A stretch of 51,472 bases of DNA. Origin: Sphaerisporangium sp. GTDB lineage: Bacteria; Actinomycetota; Actinomycetes; Streptosporangiales; Streptosporangiaceae. Below, one piece after another: positions 41,241-49,043 of the stretch. How positions within the stretch are numbered: position 1 is the first letter of the stretch; each line of letters opens with the position of its first letter. A program made the position numbers and the translations under genes. The notes below the pieces were generated by a model. That model did not search any database and was not told the DNA's origin. It saw only the letters and a program-made list of their open reading frames with translations. The stretch spans positions 1-51,472 of the forward strand of contig JAOPYI010000098.1 of assembly GCA_025964675.1 (NCBI GenBank), in the 5' to 3' direction.

Positions 41241-42107
41241 CTATGCCGCGCCCTGGTCCGCGGCGGGCTGTGCCGCCGGAGCCGGGGCGATCTGGGTCGG
41301 GGGACGCCGCCACTCGCGCATGATGGTCTTGAGCACGCGCCAGCCGTCTCGTACGACGCGGAGGTTGCTCTCGCCGTGTATGCGGCACCGCTCGTGGCTC
41401 GGCACCTCATGGACGCGCAGGCCGGCCTTGGCCGCGCGGATGTTCAGCAGCGTCTCCACCTCGAACCCTTCGCAGTCGAGGTCGAGGACTTCCAGGTGGC
41501 GTGCCCAGAAGGCGTTGTAGCCGTAGCACAGGTCGGTGTACTGGGTGCCGTATATGACGTTGACCATCGTGCGCAGGACGCTGTTGCCGAGGCGGCGGCT
41601 CAGCGTGAGGTCGTCGCTGCCGCCACCGCTGGCGTACCTGGAGCCCTTGACGAAGTCGGCTCCGGTGACCAGCGCGCCGACGAAGTGGATGATCTCCCTG
41701 CCGTCGGTGGAGCCGTCGGCGTCGATCATCACGATGATGTCGCCGGTGCACTCGGCGAAACCGGTGCGCAGCGCGTCTCCCTTGCCCTTCCCGCGTTGCG
41801 TGATGATGCGGAGGTTCGGGCGCAGGCGGCGGGCGACGGCCACGGTGTCGTCCGTGGAGTTGCCGTCCACCAGGACGATCTCGTGGATCCAGTGCGGCAG
41901 CGTGGCGAAAACGTGCGGAAGGTTCTCCGCCTCGTTCATGGCCGGTACGACCACGCTGACGGTCGGGGATATGGCCAGGTGCGGGGTGAGGGGGGTGAAA
42001 CGGTCCACTGTCGGCAGTGGCCTCAGGGTGTGAACCTGAGGTTTCCCATTGTGCTTGGTGATCTCGGGACTCATTTTCGAGGGATGTCCTTCCGGGCGGT
42101 CTGACAT
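41241..42107 (-). CDS. GT2-family glycosyltransferase B (dolichol-phosphate mannosyltransferase-like)
   Basis: 288 residues. VSVVVPAMNEAENLPHV, EIVLVDGNSTDDTV and IIVMIDADGSTDGREI (the DAD metal site) mark the DPM1-like GT2 group, which transfers a sugar from a nucleotide to a polyprenyl phosphate or acts as an early transferase. No C-terminal membrane domain. Two starts are possible: 42107 (no clear binding site) or 42074 (GGAAGGA about 14 bases ahead). First gene of the transferase-deacetylase-flippase-polymerase run. Confidence 0.85.
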   Translation of the reverse strand: MSDRPEGHPSKMSPEITKHNGKPQVHTLRPLPTVDRFTPLTPHLAISPTVSVVVPAMNEAENLPHVFATLPHWIHEIVLVDGNSTDDTVAVARRLRPNLRIITQRGKGKGDALRTGFAECTGDIIVMIDADGSTDGREIIHFVGALVTGADFVKGSRYASGGGSDDLTLSRRLGNSVLRTMVNVIYGTQYTDLCYGYNAFWARHLEVLDLDCEGFEVETLLNIRAAKAGLRVHEVPSHERCRIHGESNLRVVRDGWRVLKTIMREWRRPPTQIAPAPAAQPAADQGAA

Positions 42108-42139
42108 CGGCGGCGACTGCCAATCGGACCGGCGCGACT

Positions 42140-42163
42140 GGACGGAGAGGGGTTTCTCCGTCC
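42140..42163. terminator. Hairpin between two blocks of the glycan cluster
   Basis: Perfect 9-base stem GGACGGAGA / TCTCCGTCC with a six-base loop, in the 100-base gap between the FemAB-like gene and the glycosyltransferase run. It could terminate or attenuate transcription between the blocks. Confidence 0.45.
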
Positions 42164-42207
42164 CGGTCAGAGCAGTAGAGGGTGTAGGACTGGTTTTCGG
42201 GGGAGAC

Positions 42208-43326
42208 TCAGCGCGCCCCCGAGGCTTCCTTTTCGACGGTTTCGGGCTGGAGGGATGTGCGGACCCTTCCGAAGCCCTTCAGTAGCCGGTCGGCCAGCCG
42301 ATAGAGCGATGGACGGTCAACCACGATGTTGCGCGCCTTGTTCACAGGCGTCCGCCCCATCCAGTGGACGGCGGCCGTCGCCGACGGACGGGAAACCCGG
42401 CCCTCGGAGACGTGGATGACGCCGTTCTTCAGCCAGCCCTTGTACTCCCGGCCCCCCTTGCCCATGTCGACCTGGCCCAGACCGTGGGACGCGGCCTGCT
42501 CCGCCATGTGCAAGTGGTGCATTATCCCGGGGGAGTACCGGGCGAACTCGGGGTCGTAGGCCGGAAACCACCCGACCAGGGTGTTATGGGTGCGCAGGCC
42601 GAAGTGCCCGGCGACGGGGGTGTCCCCGGCGTAGAGCATCGTCAGCACCCCGCCGAACGACGGGGAGTCACAGGCGTGCATCTCGTCGAGAAGCTCGACG
42701 ATCCACGGCTGGGCGAACCGGTCGACCCGGCCGGTGCGGCGGTACTGGTCGGACTTCCAGTTCGTGAGCGTGCGCATCGACTGGGGGTCGGTGGCGCGCC
42801 ACTCAAGACGGATCTCGCCCTGCTCGCGGGCGAGCTTTCGCTCCTTGTAGCGAACCGTCTTGTAGTTCTTGGGGGAGTTGGCGCGGACGTGGTCGATGTA
42901 GGCGTCGAAGCCACCGGTGAGGTCCATCAGCGGCACGGGGCGCACCGCCGACTCGTGCGGAGCCCATGTGGGCTGCCCCGCGACCATGTGGTCGAAGTCG
43001 AAGACCGACAGGCCGCAGGCCCGCAGGAGGCCCCGGGCCGAGAACTCCAGATCGGGGATCGAGATGAGCCCGTGGCACGTGGTCAGCCAACTGCCGAGGG
43101 GCTTTCCGATGCCGAACGCGTGCCGCTCGAACGGGAGGAACCCGACCACCTTGCCGTCGTCCTCGATGACGGCGACGCGGACGTACGAGCGGATCCGGCC
43201 CAGGGCGAGAGCGAATTCGACTGATAGAAAAGGGTTGTCCAGTGATGGTGACGCATGCTGCATCTCACGCCATCGAGCCAGCTCGGGCTGACCGAGCTCC
43301 CCAGGCCGAACGACCGTGACTTTCAC
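42208..43326 (-). CDS. FemAB/BioF2-like GNAT acyltransferase, copy B
   Basis: 372 residues; paralogue of the protein at 32007-33089 along its whole length (LDNPFLSVEFALALGRI, KSDQYRRTGRVDRFAQPWIV, GHFGLRTHNTLVGWFPAYDP in part, MGKGGREYKGWLKNG). Differences concentrate in residues 60-130 and the C-terminal 30, so acceptor or acyl donor may differ. The GTG at 43326 overlaps the TGA of the small membrane protein gene; an upstream frame to 43443 is not coding-like. Predicted cytoplasmic acyl or aminoacyl transferase acting on a surface-glycan precursor. Confidence 0.8.
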   Translation of the reverse strand: MKVTVVRPGELGQPELARWREMQHASPSLDNPFLSVEFALALGRIRSYVRVAVIEDDGKVVGFLPFERHAFGIGKPLGSWLTTCHGLISIPDLEFSARGLLRACGLSVFDFDHMVAGQPTWAPHESAVRPVPLMDLTGGFDAYIDHVRANSPKNYKTVRYKERKLAREQGEIRLEWRATDPQSMRTLTNWKSDQYRRTGRVDRFAQPWIVELLDEMHACDSPSFGGVLTMLYAGDTPVAGHFGLRTHNTLVGWFPAYDPEFARYSPGIMHHLHMAEQAASHGLGQVDMGKGGREYKGWLKNGVIHVSEGRVSRPSATAAVHWMGRTPVNKARNIVVDRPSLYRLADRLLKGFGRVRTSLQPETVEKEASGAR

Positions 43327-43694
43327 CTTGACCCGGCCCCCTGTTCGGTGTGCACACTGCTGTTCCCCCGGTACAGAGACCGAAGCACCCACATGAACCC
43401 ACCGAGCACCGCGACGGTGGCCACTCCCGCGCGAGGGGACCAAGCGTCGAACAAAAGCATGGCCTCGGCTAACAGAACGTTTATAACGAGACTCGCCGCA
43501 GCGCCCACCGTTAGAGCCGCGAGAGGGTCACGATCACGCAACAGTCCGACGACGGACGCCCCTGGAACCACAAGAAGGAACAGGGGAGTCAGGATCAGGC
43601 GCGCCGGAGTATGGATGTCGGCGAGCGCGATCACCGCTCCCGCGGCGCACGCGACCGCCAGAACCCATGTGAGCACTGTCCTGTTCGTACGCAT
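43323..43694 (-). CDS. Small four-helix membrane protein of the glycan cluster
   Basis: 123 residues with about four hydrophobic helices (near 8-27, 31-52, 56-80 and 87-106) and short loops; ends in a polar tail. No family recognised. Its TGA overlaps the start of the FemAB-like gene, so the two proteins are made together and may form a membrane complex. AGGAGAG stands just before the ATG. Confidence 0.7.
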   Translation of the reverse strand: MRTNRTVLTWVLAVACAAGAVIALADIHTPARLILTPLFLLVVPGASVVGLLRDRDPLAALTVGAAASLVINVLLAEAMLLFDAWSPRAGVATVAVLGGFMWVLRSLYRGNSSVHTEQGAGSR

Positions 43695-43829
43695 CTCTCC
43701 TGGCTCCGCTGGTCAAGGGCGACTAAAGACATGGTTGATCGCTGCTCTCATAGGATCAACCACGCTATGCGATCGTCAATGCCGACGCCCTAACCCGGTC
43801 ACTGGTTTACACCGACGAGGGCAAGAACC

Positions 43830-43860
43830 GTTGTGTAGTCAATCACGTTACCCACACAAC
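43830..43860 (-). promoter_or_regulatory. Inverted repeat and possible promoter of the glycan operon
   Basis: Arms GTTGTGT (43830-43836) and ACACAAC (43854-43860) with a 17-base spacer. Read on the minus strand, TTGTGT and TACACA stand 16 bases apart like -35 and -10 elements. It is the best promoter candidate in the 258-base gap upstream of the small membrane protein gene; the rest of that gap shows nothing else. Confidence 0.4.
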
Positions 43861-43952
43861 GACTGATGCCCCCGAGACCAATGGGGCGCCAGGGACCGGG
43901 GGTATTCAAAAGGTACCCCCGGTTTGCCCCAAGTGTGGAGTCGGGCGTGGAA

Positions 43953-45821
43953 TCAGGTGGGACCACCACTTGTTTGCCCCGTCGGCGTGTCGGACGCGGA
44001 CGGCTCCGAGGTGGGCTGCTGGTCCGGCGGAGGATCGGACGCCGGAGGGGGCTCCTGCGCGGCCCACGAGATCCGGCACGAGGCACTGCTCGTCGCGGAA
44101 CGCAAGGTCACCGTGCCTTCACCGGCCTTCCCCGGCTCGGAGACCGCCACCGAAACCCTTGCCTTGACGCCAGACTTGAGTGCGCCCTGTCCGGGCGTCA
44201 CGGACAGGCCGCCGGTCACGGTGGCCGTCCAGGAGAGGTCAGCGTTCCGCGCCGAGACAAGGATCACACCCGTGCTCTCCTCGCCGAGCGCGCCCGGGCA
44301 GGAGACGACCAGCTTGGCCGCGGGTGCGGAGGCCGACCGCGTGGGGGGCGTGCGCGGCACGGTGGACGGCCCTGCCGGGGCCGCCGCCGCACTCCGCGCG
44401 GGGGACCTCTTCGCAGACGCCGCCGAGGACGGCTTGGGCGACGGCGGCTCGGAGGAGGGCCGCGCGTCCGTGGGCTGCGGACCGTAGCTGATCTGCAGCT
44501 CGCCTGGTGTGCGGCTGGGGAAGCGCAGGGTCTGTAGGCCGTCAGGCTTGGAGGCGTCCTGTCCGGTCGCGACCACCATCGCGGCGGTCGCCACCAGCAC
44601 GCACGCGATGGTCGCGAAGACGGGCGTCGACTTGCGCGAGGCCTTGCGCGCGCCCTTGGGGCCACGCCGGCCCGCTCCGCCACGCTCGGCCCTCGTCCGG
44701 CGCCCGCCGGTCTCCTCATGCGCGGCCCTGGTCCGGTGGCCGGGGGGGTCCCCGTGCGCGGCCCTGGTCCCGTGACCAGGAGTCTCCCCGTGCGCCGCCC
44801 TGGTCCCGTGACCGGGAGTCTGCCCGTATACGGTGGTGATCCCGGGCTCGGCTCTCATGCCGTGCCGTGGCGTCTCCCCGTGGGTCACAGTGCTTCCGTA
44901 CCGAGGGGTCTCCGCCAGGTCCGCCGACGCGCGGCGGTCCTCTCTGGCACCCCGGCGCTCGCCACGGACGCGGCGCTCGGCCCCCACCGGAGGGAACCCG
45001 TTCTTGTCGAACAGGTCGGCCATCGCCATGATCGCCGTTCGCGTGGCGTCGCGCTGAGACTTGGCGCAGGTCTCCGCGACACGCCGGCGCAGCGACAGGG
45101 GAGGGAAGCCCACGGGGACGACATCGAGCAGGCGCTCGGACGACACCCGGCGGTGCCGCCCCTCAGTGCACTCCTTGCACCCGATGATGTGCCTGGTCAG
45201 GCGGCGCCTCAGCGCCTGCGGGAGCGGGCCCTCGATGGAGTCCAGCAGGGCGGACAGGTCGGGACAGTGCGCGCGGCCGGTCCTGGCGAGGATCACCGCC
45301 GCCGCGGCGTTCTCCAGATGGTCGCGCGCGCGGGTCAGCCGGCTCGTGGTCTGGCGCGAGTTCAGGCCCAGCACGGCCCCGATCTCTGAGGTGCTCAGCG
45401 TGTGCCGCAGCGCGAGGAGCAGGACGTCCCGTTCCTTCTGCCCGAGCTCGGCGAGCGCCTCCCGTACGATGGCCGCGAGTTCCGGATCTTCCTGGTCTCC
45501 TTCCAGGAACTGCTCCATCGCGGAGCCGTTCGCCGGTGTCCGCCCGCGACGGGCGGTGCACTGGAAACGCGTCAGCGCGTACAGCCACGCCCGCAGGCGC
45601 GCCGGCTCGCGCAACGCCTCCGAGCGGCCGTGGGCCGTGACGATCGCGTCGTGCACGGCGTCGGCGGCCGTGTCGGTGTCGTGGAGCAGTGAACAGGCAT
45701 AGTCGTTCAGTCGGTCGGCATAGGCGTCGTAGAGGCCGTCCGCCGCGCGGCTGTCCGCCCGGCACAGAGCCTCCACCAGTCGTTGATCGTCGGCACGGCC
45801 GACGCTCGGCCATCCGGGCAC
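43953..45821 (-). CDS. ECF sigma factor fused to zinc-finger, membrane helix and extracellular tail
   Basis: 622 residues. Sigma region 2 at about 12-90 (DDQRLVEALCRADSRAADGL, AHGRSEALREPARLRAWLYALTR in part) and region 4 at about 115-175 (ALAELGQKERDVLLLALRH, LSTSEIGAVLGLNSRQTTSRL). A zinc-binding anti-sigma-like motif HIIGCKEC (H211, C215, C218) follows. Next come a basic segment with 12-residue repeats (about 330-370), a membrane helix (about 430-450), a Ser/Pro-rich stretch and an external beta-rich domain. GTG at 45821 has GGGGAGGG six bases ahead. This resembles ECF groups with C-terminal fused regulators (ECF52-like); release probably needs proteolysis or conformational change. No separate anti-sigma gene is adjacent. 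Confidence 0.85.
   Translation of the reverse strand: MPGWPSVGRADDQRLVEALCRADSRAADGLYDAYADRLNDYACSLLHDTDTAADAVHDAIVTAHGRSEALREPARLRAWLYALTRFQCTARRGRTPANGSAMEQFLEGDQEDPELAAIVREALAELGQKERDVLLLALRHTLSTSEIGAVLGLNSRQTTSRLTRARDHLENAAAAVILARTGRAHCPDLSALLDSIEGPLPQALRRRLTRHIIGCKECTEGRHRRVSSERLLDVVPVGFPPLSLRRRVAETCAKSQRDATRTAIMAMADLFDKNGFPPVGAERRVRGERRGAREDRRASADLAETPRYGSTVTHGETPRHGMRAEPGITTVYGQTPGHGTRAAHGETPGHGTRAAHGDPPGHRTRAAHEETGGRRTRAERGGAGRRGPKGARKASRKSTPVFATIACVLVATAAMVVATGQDASKPDGLQTLRFPSRTPGELQISYGPQPTDARPSSEPPSPKPSSAASAKRSPARSAAAAPAGPSTVPRTPPTRSASAPAAKLVVSCPGALGEESTGVILVSARNADLSWTATVTGGLSVTPGQGALKSGVKARVSVAVSEPGKAGEGTVTLRSATSSASCRISWAAQEPPPASDPPPDQQPTSEPSASDTPTGQTSGGPT
44720..44827 (-). repeat. 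Tandem repeat, 3 copies of 36 bp inside the sigma-factor gene
   Basis: Three consecutive 36-base units begin at 44720, 44756 and 44792, each starting GCGC(G/C)GCCCTGGTCC on the plus strand. They are in frame and encode, on the minus strand, the 12-residue unit H-G-(E/Q/D)-(T/P)-P-G-H-(G/R)-T-R-A-A. Degenerate copies flank both sides. The unit length being a multiple of three allows copy-number change without frameshift. Confidence 0.85.
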
Positions 45822-46110
45822 GAATATCCCTCCCCGCAGGACGGGCACCTGGCATTTGGTCGCGCACGCTCGCGAGAATCAACCCTGCCCGCGCCAGGCC
45901 CCACACGCGTATGACGCCCGTTCCTCGGACCCGGTTCACCCGAGATTGTTTGATAATCAGCGGGTATGACCTGGGGAAACAGCGTCGCAGGGGACCTTTG
46001 GTACTCATGTTTCCTGGGGGCAGGTCTGGGGCGAAGATCGGTCACGCGCACCGGCCTTTCCCGTGACAGACCGTCATTTTCCTGGTTCTCCGCCGCCCGT
46101 GGACGCCGAG

Positions 46111-46180
46111 CTCGTACCGGTCCCGGAAAAAGGTCTCGTACCGGACCCGGGGAAATGATCCTGTGCCGGTTCGTGGCAAA
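46111..46180. repeat. Short imperfect direct repeats, period about 24 bp
   Basis: CTCGTACCGGTCCCGG (46111), CTCGTACCGGACCCGG (46135) and a weaker CTGTGCCGGTTCGTGG (46161), each followed by an A-rich step. They lie in the 421-base gap (45822-46242) between the sigma-fusion gene and the VWA gene, just beyond the terminator of the latter. No gene is supported in the gap; sites for a regulator are possible. Confidence 0.6.
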
Positions 46181-46187
46181 TAAAGAC

Positions 46188-46223
46188 GCCCGATCCCGGG
46201 CCCGTGAGGGGCCGGGATCGGGC
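46188..46223 (-). terminator. Intrinsic terminator of the VWA gene
   Basis: A 12-base stem GCCCGATCCCGG (46188-46199) / CCGGGATCGGGC (46212-46223), with an inner CCC-GTGA-GGG. On the minus strand it is followed by CTTTATTT. It starts 20 bases after the stop codon. Confidence 0.85.
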
Positions 46224-46242
46224 GCTCGTGCGCGGCGCGCGG

Positions 46243-48048
46243 CTACTGCGGTGATCCGGTAACACTGCAGTTGGGGGCGCAGAGGCGGCGAGAGATGCCC
46301 TCCAGGAAGACCTTGCGGATCTCCAGGGCGGTGTTCGGGAAGAAGGCCTGGCCCTGGGTGGCCTTCGCGATGGACATCATCTGCCGCCGCCCGGCCGGGT
46401 CGTTGGCGCCGAGCGCGACGATGATGATGCTGATGGGCTGGGTCTCGTCGAACTCCGTCCGGAGCTTCTTGAGGATCTCCGCGTTGGAGATGCCACCCTC
46501 GGGGTCGTCGTTGCCCACGCCGTCGGTGAAGACCAGGATCGTGTTGACCTTGTCGGCCTCGTACTCCGCCTTCATCTTGTCGTAGGCGGCGGCGAGCGTG
46601 TCGTTGAGCCCGGTGTCGCCGGTCTTCTTCGCCTTTATGGCTGCGAGGGACTGGGAGATGACGTCCCTGCGAGTGGCGCCGTTGATCTTGCCACCGAGAG
46701 GGCCGACGGGCACGGCCTCGCGGTAGTCGACGCCCTTGCCGTTCAGGTTGGTGGAGAAGATCCAGGTGCCGATCTCGGTCTTCTCGGGGAAGAGCTTCAG
46801 GCCCTCGGTGGCGGTCTGCGCGATCAGCCGCATGCGGTCGCCCGGGGCGCCGACCGCGGGCAGCGCCATGGTCCCCGAGATGTCCAGCAGGGCGAGGAGG
46901 CGCCCGCCCAGCTTGAGCCGCGACCACGCCTGCGACAGCTTGGTCACCGAGGTCGCGTCTGGGACCTTGATGCTTCGCGGTGTGGCCGGGTTCAGGCCGT
47001 TCGCCTGGCTGATGGCGCTTCCGCCCTTGCCGTCCGGGGTGCGGAAGCCGTACTCGTGGATTGTCTTCTTGGCGTCGGCGCCTGAGAGCGCCGCGGCGAA
47101 CGCTTTGGCCGCGTCGCGGGTGGCCTGGTCCTTGGCGGTCACGACGATCGGGTAGTCGAGGCTGATCGTGCCCTCGGCCGGGTAGAGCGCGACGATCTCA
47201 CCCGGCTTGGTCTTGGCGTTGAACGCCCAGATGCCCTGCTCGGAGGCGATGCCGATCGGGACCCGAGACGACTGCTTCGCCATGGTCGCGAACATGGTCG
47301 CGGGGCTGTTCACGGCGTTCTCCGAGAGCTGCCTGAGCACGCCCACCAGCTGCGCCTCGCCCGCGCCCGACGCCTGGAGGATGCCGGACCCGGCGAGCAG
47401 GGCGCTCAGCCCCGCGGCGTTGAGGGTCGGGTCGAGCGGGAGCACTTGGATCTTGCGTCCGAGGCCGTCGGGGGTGGCGGCGTTCGCGGCGGACATCAGG
47501 CCGCTCCAGCTCGGCTCGCCGAAGGCGCTCTGCAGCTTCGCGACCACCGGCTTGGGGGCCGCCAGCACCACGGGGGAGCGGGCGACCGAGCCGACGGGGG
47601 CGGAGATTCCCGAGCCCTTGGGCGTGGACCGCAGCTTGGCGACCCACAGGCTGGAGTCCGGGATCCAGAGGTCGGCGTCGAACCTGCCCGCGGTCGCACC
47701 GGATCCGGTGATCGAGTTGGTGACGCCGGCCGGGTCGCTCCCCTTGACCGTGACCGTGACGCACCTGCCGCTCACGGAAGCTGCGCTCTTGTTGAAGCCG
47801 GACGCGATCTTGGTGATGGCGGGCTCGATGTCGGGCGATGCCACGACCTGGAGCGCTACCTTGTTGGCACCGCAGTTCTTGTCACGGCTCATGATCACGT
47901 ACGCCGCGACGCCGAGCAGCACGGCGAGCGCCACAGCACCCGCCAGCGGCACCAGCACCTTGCCCCGGCCCGCGCGACGGCGGCCCGACGGCTCCTGGTA
48001 AGGGTTGTAGCCGCCCTCTAGCTCGTCTGTGCGGTGGCGTCCGCCCAC
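46243..48048 (-). CDS. Membrane protein with solute-binding-like region and von Willebrand A domain
   Basis: 601 residues. A basic, Tyr/Pro-containing cytoplasmic tail, one membrane helix (31-53), then an extracellular chain. Residues 60-350 look like a type-II periplasmic binding protein (VVASPDIEPAITKIASGFN, DADLWIPDSSLWVA, IGIASEQGIWAFN, LDYPIVVTAKDQATRDAAKAF in part). Residues 382-590 form a VWA domain whose metal site reads LLDISGT (D389, S391, T393; usual DxSxS with Thr last), with TGLNDT and VFTDGVGND completing it. Such fusions occur in actinobacteria without known function. GTG start with AAGAGGAC three bases before. Confidence 0.83.
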   Translation of the reverse strand: MGGRHRTDELEGGYNPYQEPSGRRRAGRGKVLVPLAGAVALAVLLGVAAYVIMSRDKNCGANKVALQVVASPDIEPAITKIASGFNKSAASVSGRCVTVTVKGSDPAGVTNSITGSGATAGRFDADLWIPDSSLWVAKLRSTPKGSGISAPVGSVARSPVVLAAPKPVVAKLQSAFGEPSWSGLMSAANAATPDGLGRKIQVLPLDPTLNAAGLSALLAGSGILQASGAGEAQLVGVLRQLSENAVNSPATMFATMAKQSSRVPIGIASEQGIWAFNAKTKPGEIVALYPAEGTISLDYPIVVTAKDQATRDAAKAFAAALSGADAKKTIHEYGFRTPDGKGGSAISQANGLNPATPRSIKVPDATSVTKLSQAWSRLKLGGRLLALLDISGTMALPAVGAPGDRMRLIAQTATEGLKLFPEKTEIGTWIFSTNLNGKGVDYREAVPVGPLGGKINGATRRDVISQSLAAIKAKKTGDTGLNDTLAAAYDKMKAEYEADKVNTILVFTDGVGNDDPEGGISNAEILKKLRTEFDETQPISIIIVALGANDPAGRRQMMSIAKATQGQAFFPNTALEIRKVFLEGISRRLCAPNCSVTGSPQ

Positions 48049-48134
48049 GGTGTCCTCTTAAGGTATCGATCTTTTCCCGAACGTGGCGCGCTTCGCAGCG
48101 ACCATATAGGGAGATCCCGGGTAATGCTTACGGA

Positions 48135-48162
48135 ACCATAGCGTCAAGACTTATCCGGGCAA
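48135..48162 (-). promoter_or_regulatory. Putative promoter of the VWA gene
   Basis: On the minus strand TTGCCC (48157-48162), 16 bases, TATGGT (48135-48140), about 90 bases before the start. A TTGACG lies within the spacer and offers an alternative. The 234-base gap (48049-48282) holds nothing else I can name. Confidence 0.35.
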
Positions 48163-48282
48163 AACCGATCATTTAGTGCAGTGATATCGCTTCAAGCTGG
48201 TCACTTTCCGACACCAACACCGCGACAGATCTCGATGCCTAGCGCGATGTGTCGTGTGCGTACAGGTCGCCGTGGTGATCCT

Positions 48283-48924
48283 TCAGTGGCGGCACGAGTG
48301 GCCGCGCCAGGCCTTGCCGCCCTCTCGCACCGCCACCGCCGCCAGCAGGAGCGCGACGGCCGGATCGAGCCACCACCAGCCGAACGATGTGGCGGTCAGC
48401 CCCGCCAGCACCCCTCCGGCGACCAGGGCGCACAGCAGGTTCTGGGTGCCCTCGCCCGTCGTGGCCACCGAGCCGAGGCGGTCGCCCAGCCGGCGCTTGG
48501 CGAGCCCGAGCAGAGGCATGGTGACCAGGCTGATCGTGGTGACGGCGATGCCCAGCGCCGTGGGCACCGATCGCTCACCCGCCCGCAGGTCGTAGCCGAC
48601 GTGGAGCACGAGGTAGGGCGCCAGCAGCCAGAAGCTGACAGCCACGGCCTTCTGCGCGCGCTGCTCGGCGGTGTGGGAGTGAAGCCGGCTCCCGGTGAAG
48701 CGCCAGATGACGATCAGGCTGGCCAGCGCCTCGACGAGGGACGACCAGCCCCAGCCGATCAGCGCCACGGAGTGCGCCGACAGGCCCGCGGCCAGCCCCA
48801 GGGAGCTCTCGGCGCCCAGCCAGACCAGAGTGGCGAGCGATAGGGTCCTCGCCAGGCGGGCGTCGCGCATCCAGGTCGCCGAGGGAGCCGCTAGGCGCAC
48901 GTCCGTATCCTGATCTGGCACCAT
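48283..48924 (-). CDS. Cation-efflux-like (CDF-type) membrane protein
   Basis: 213 residues with five or six hydrophobic helices. LGAESSLGLAAGLSAHSVALIGWGWSSLVEALASLIVIWRF (in part: SVALIGWGWSSLVEALASL) is the second-helix region of cation diffusion facilitators, where metal-binding HxxxD is expected; here that position reads G-W-G-W-S-S, so a metal ligand seems missing. WWWLDPAVALLLAAVAVREG is the C-terminal pore helix with its Asp. The cytoplasmic C-terminal domain is absent. A role in metal export is therefore doubtful. TCRH-like His/Cys at the end. Confidence 0.75.
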   Translation of the reverse strand: MVPDQDTDVRLAAPSATWMRDARLARTLSLATLVWLGAESSLGLAAGLSAHSVALIGWGWSSLVEALASLIVIWRFTGSRLHSHTAEQRAQKAVAVSFWLLAPYLVLHVGYDLRAGERSVPTALGIAVTTISLVTMPLLGLAKRRLGDRLGSVATTGEGTQNLLCALVAGGVLAGLTATSFGWWWLDPAVALLLAAVAVREGGKAWRGHSCRH

Positions 48925-49043
48925 GGCCCCCGATCGTCAACCTGGCCCCGACAGCGGTGAGTAGTCTACCCGCTACGGATAGTGTCACGTCTCCGTCCAC
49001 GCAAAGCTGTGGACAGGCGTGCAGGCCCTACGGAGGAGAGCCC

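Noticed and set aside
44720-44827. Tandem 36-bp units as a CRISPR array
   Set aside because: The units abut without spacers, are in frame and encode a peptide repeat within a gene.
46111-46180. Period-24 repeats as a CRISPR or iteron array
   Set aside because: Too few, too short and imperfect; no cas or rep gene nearby.
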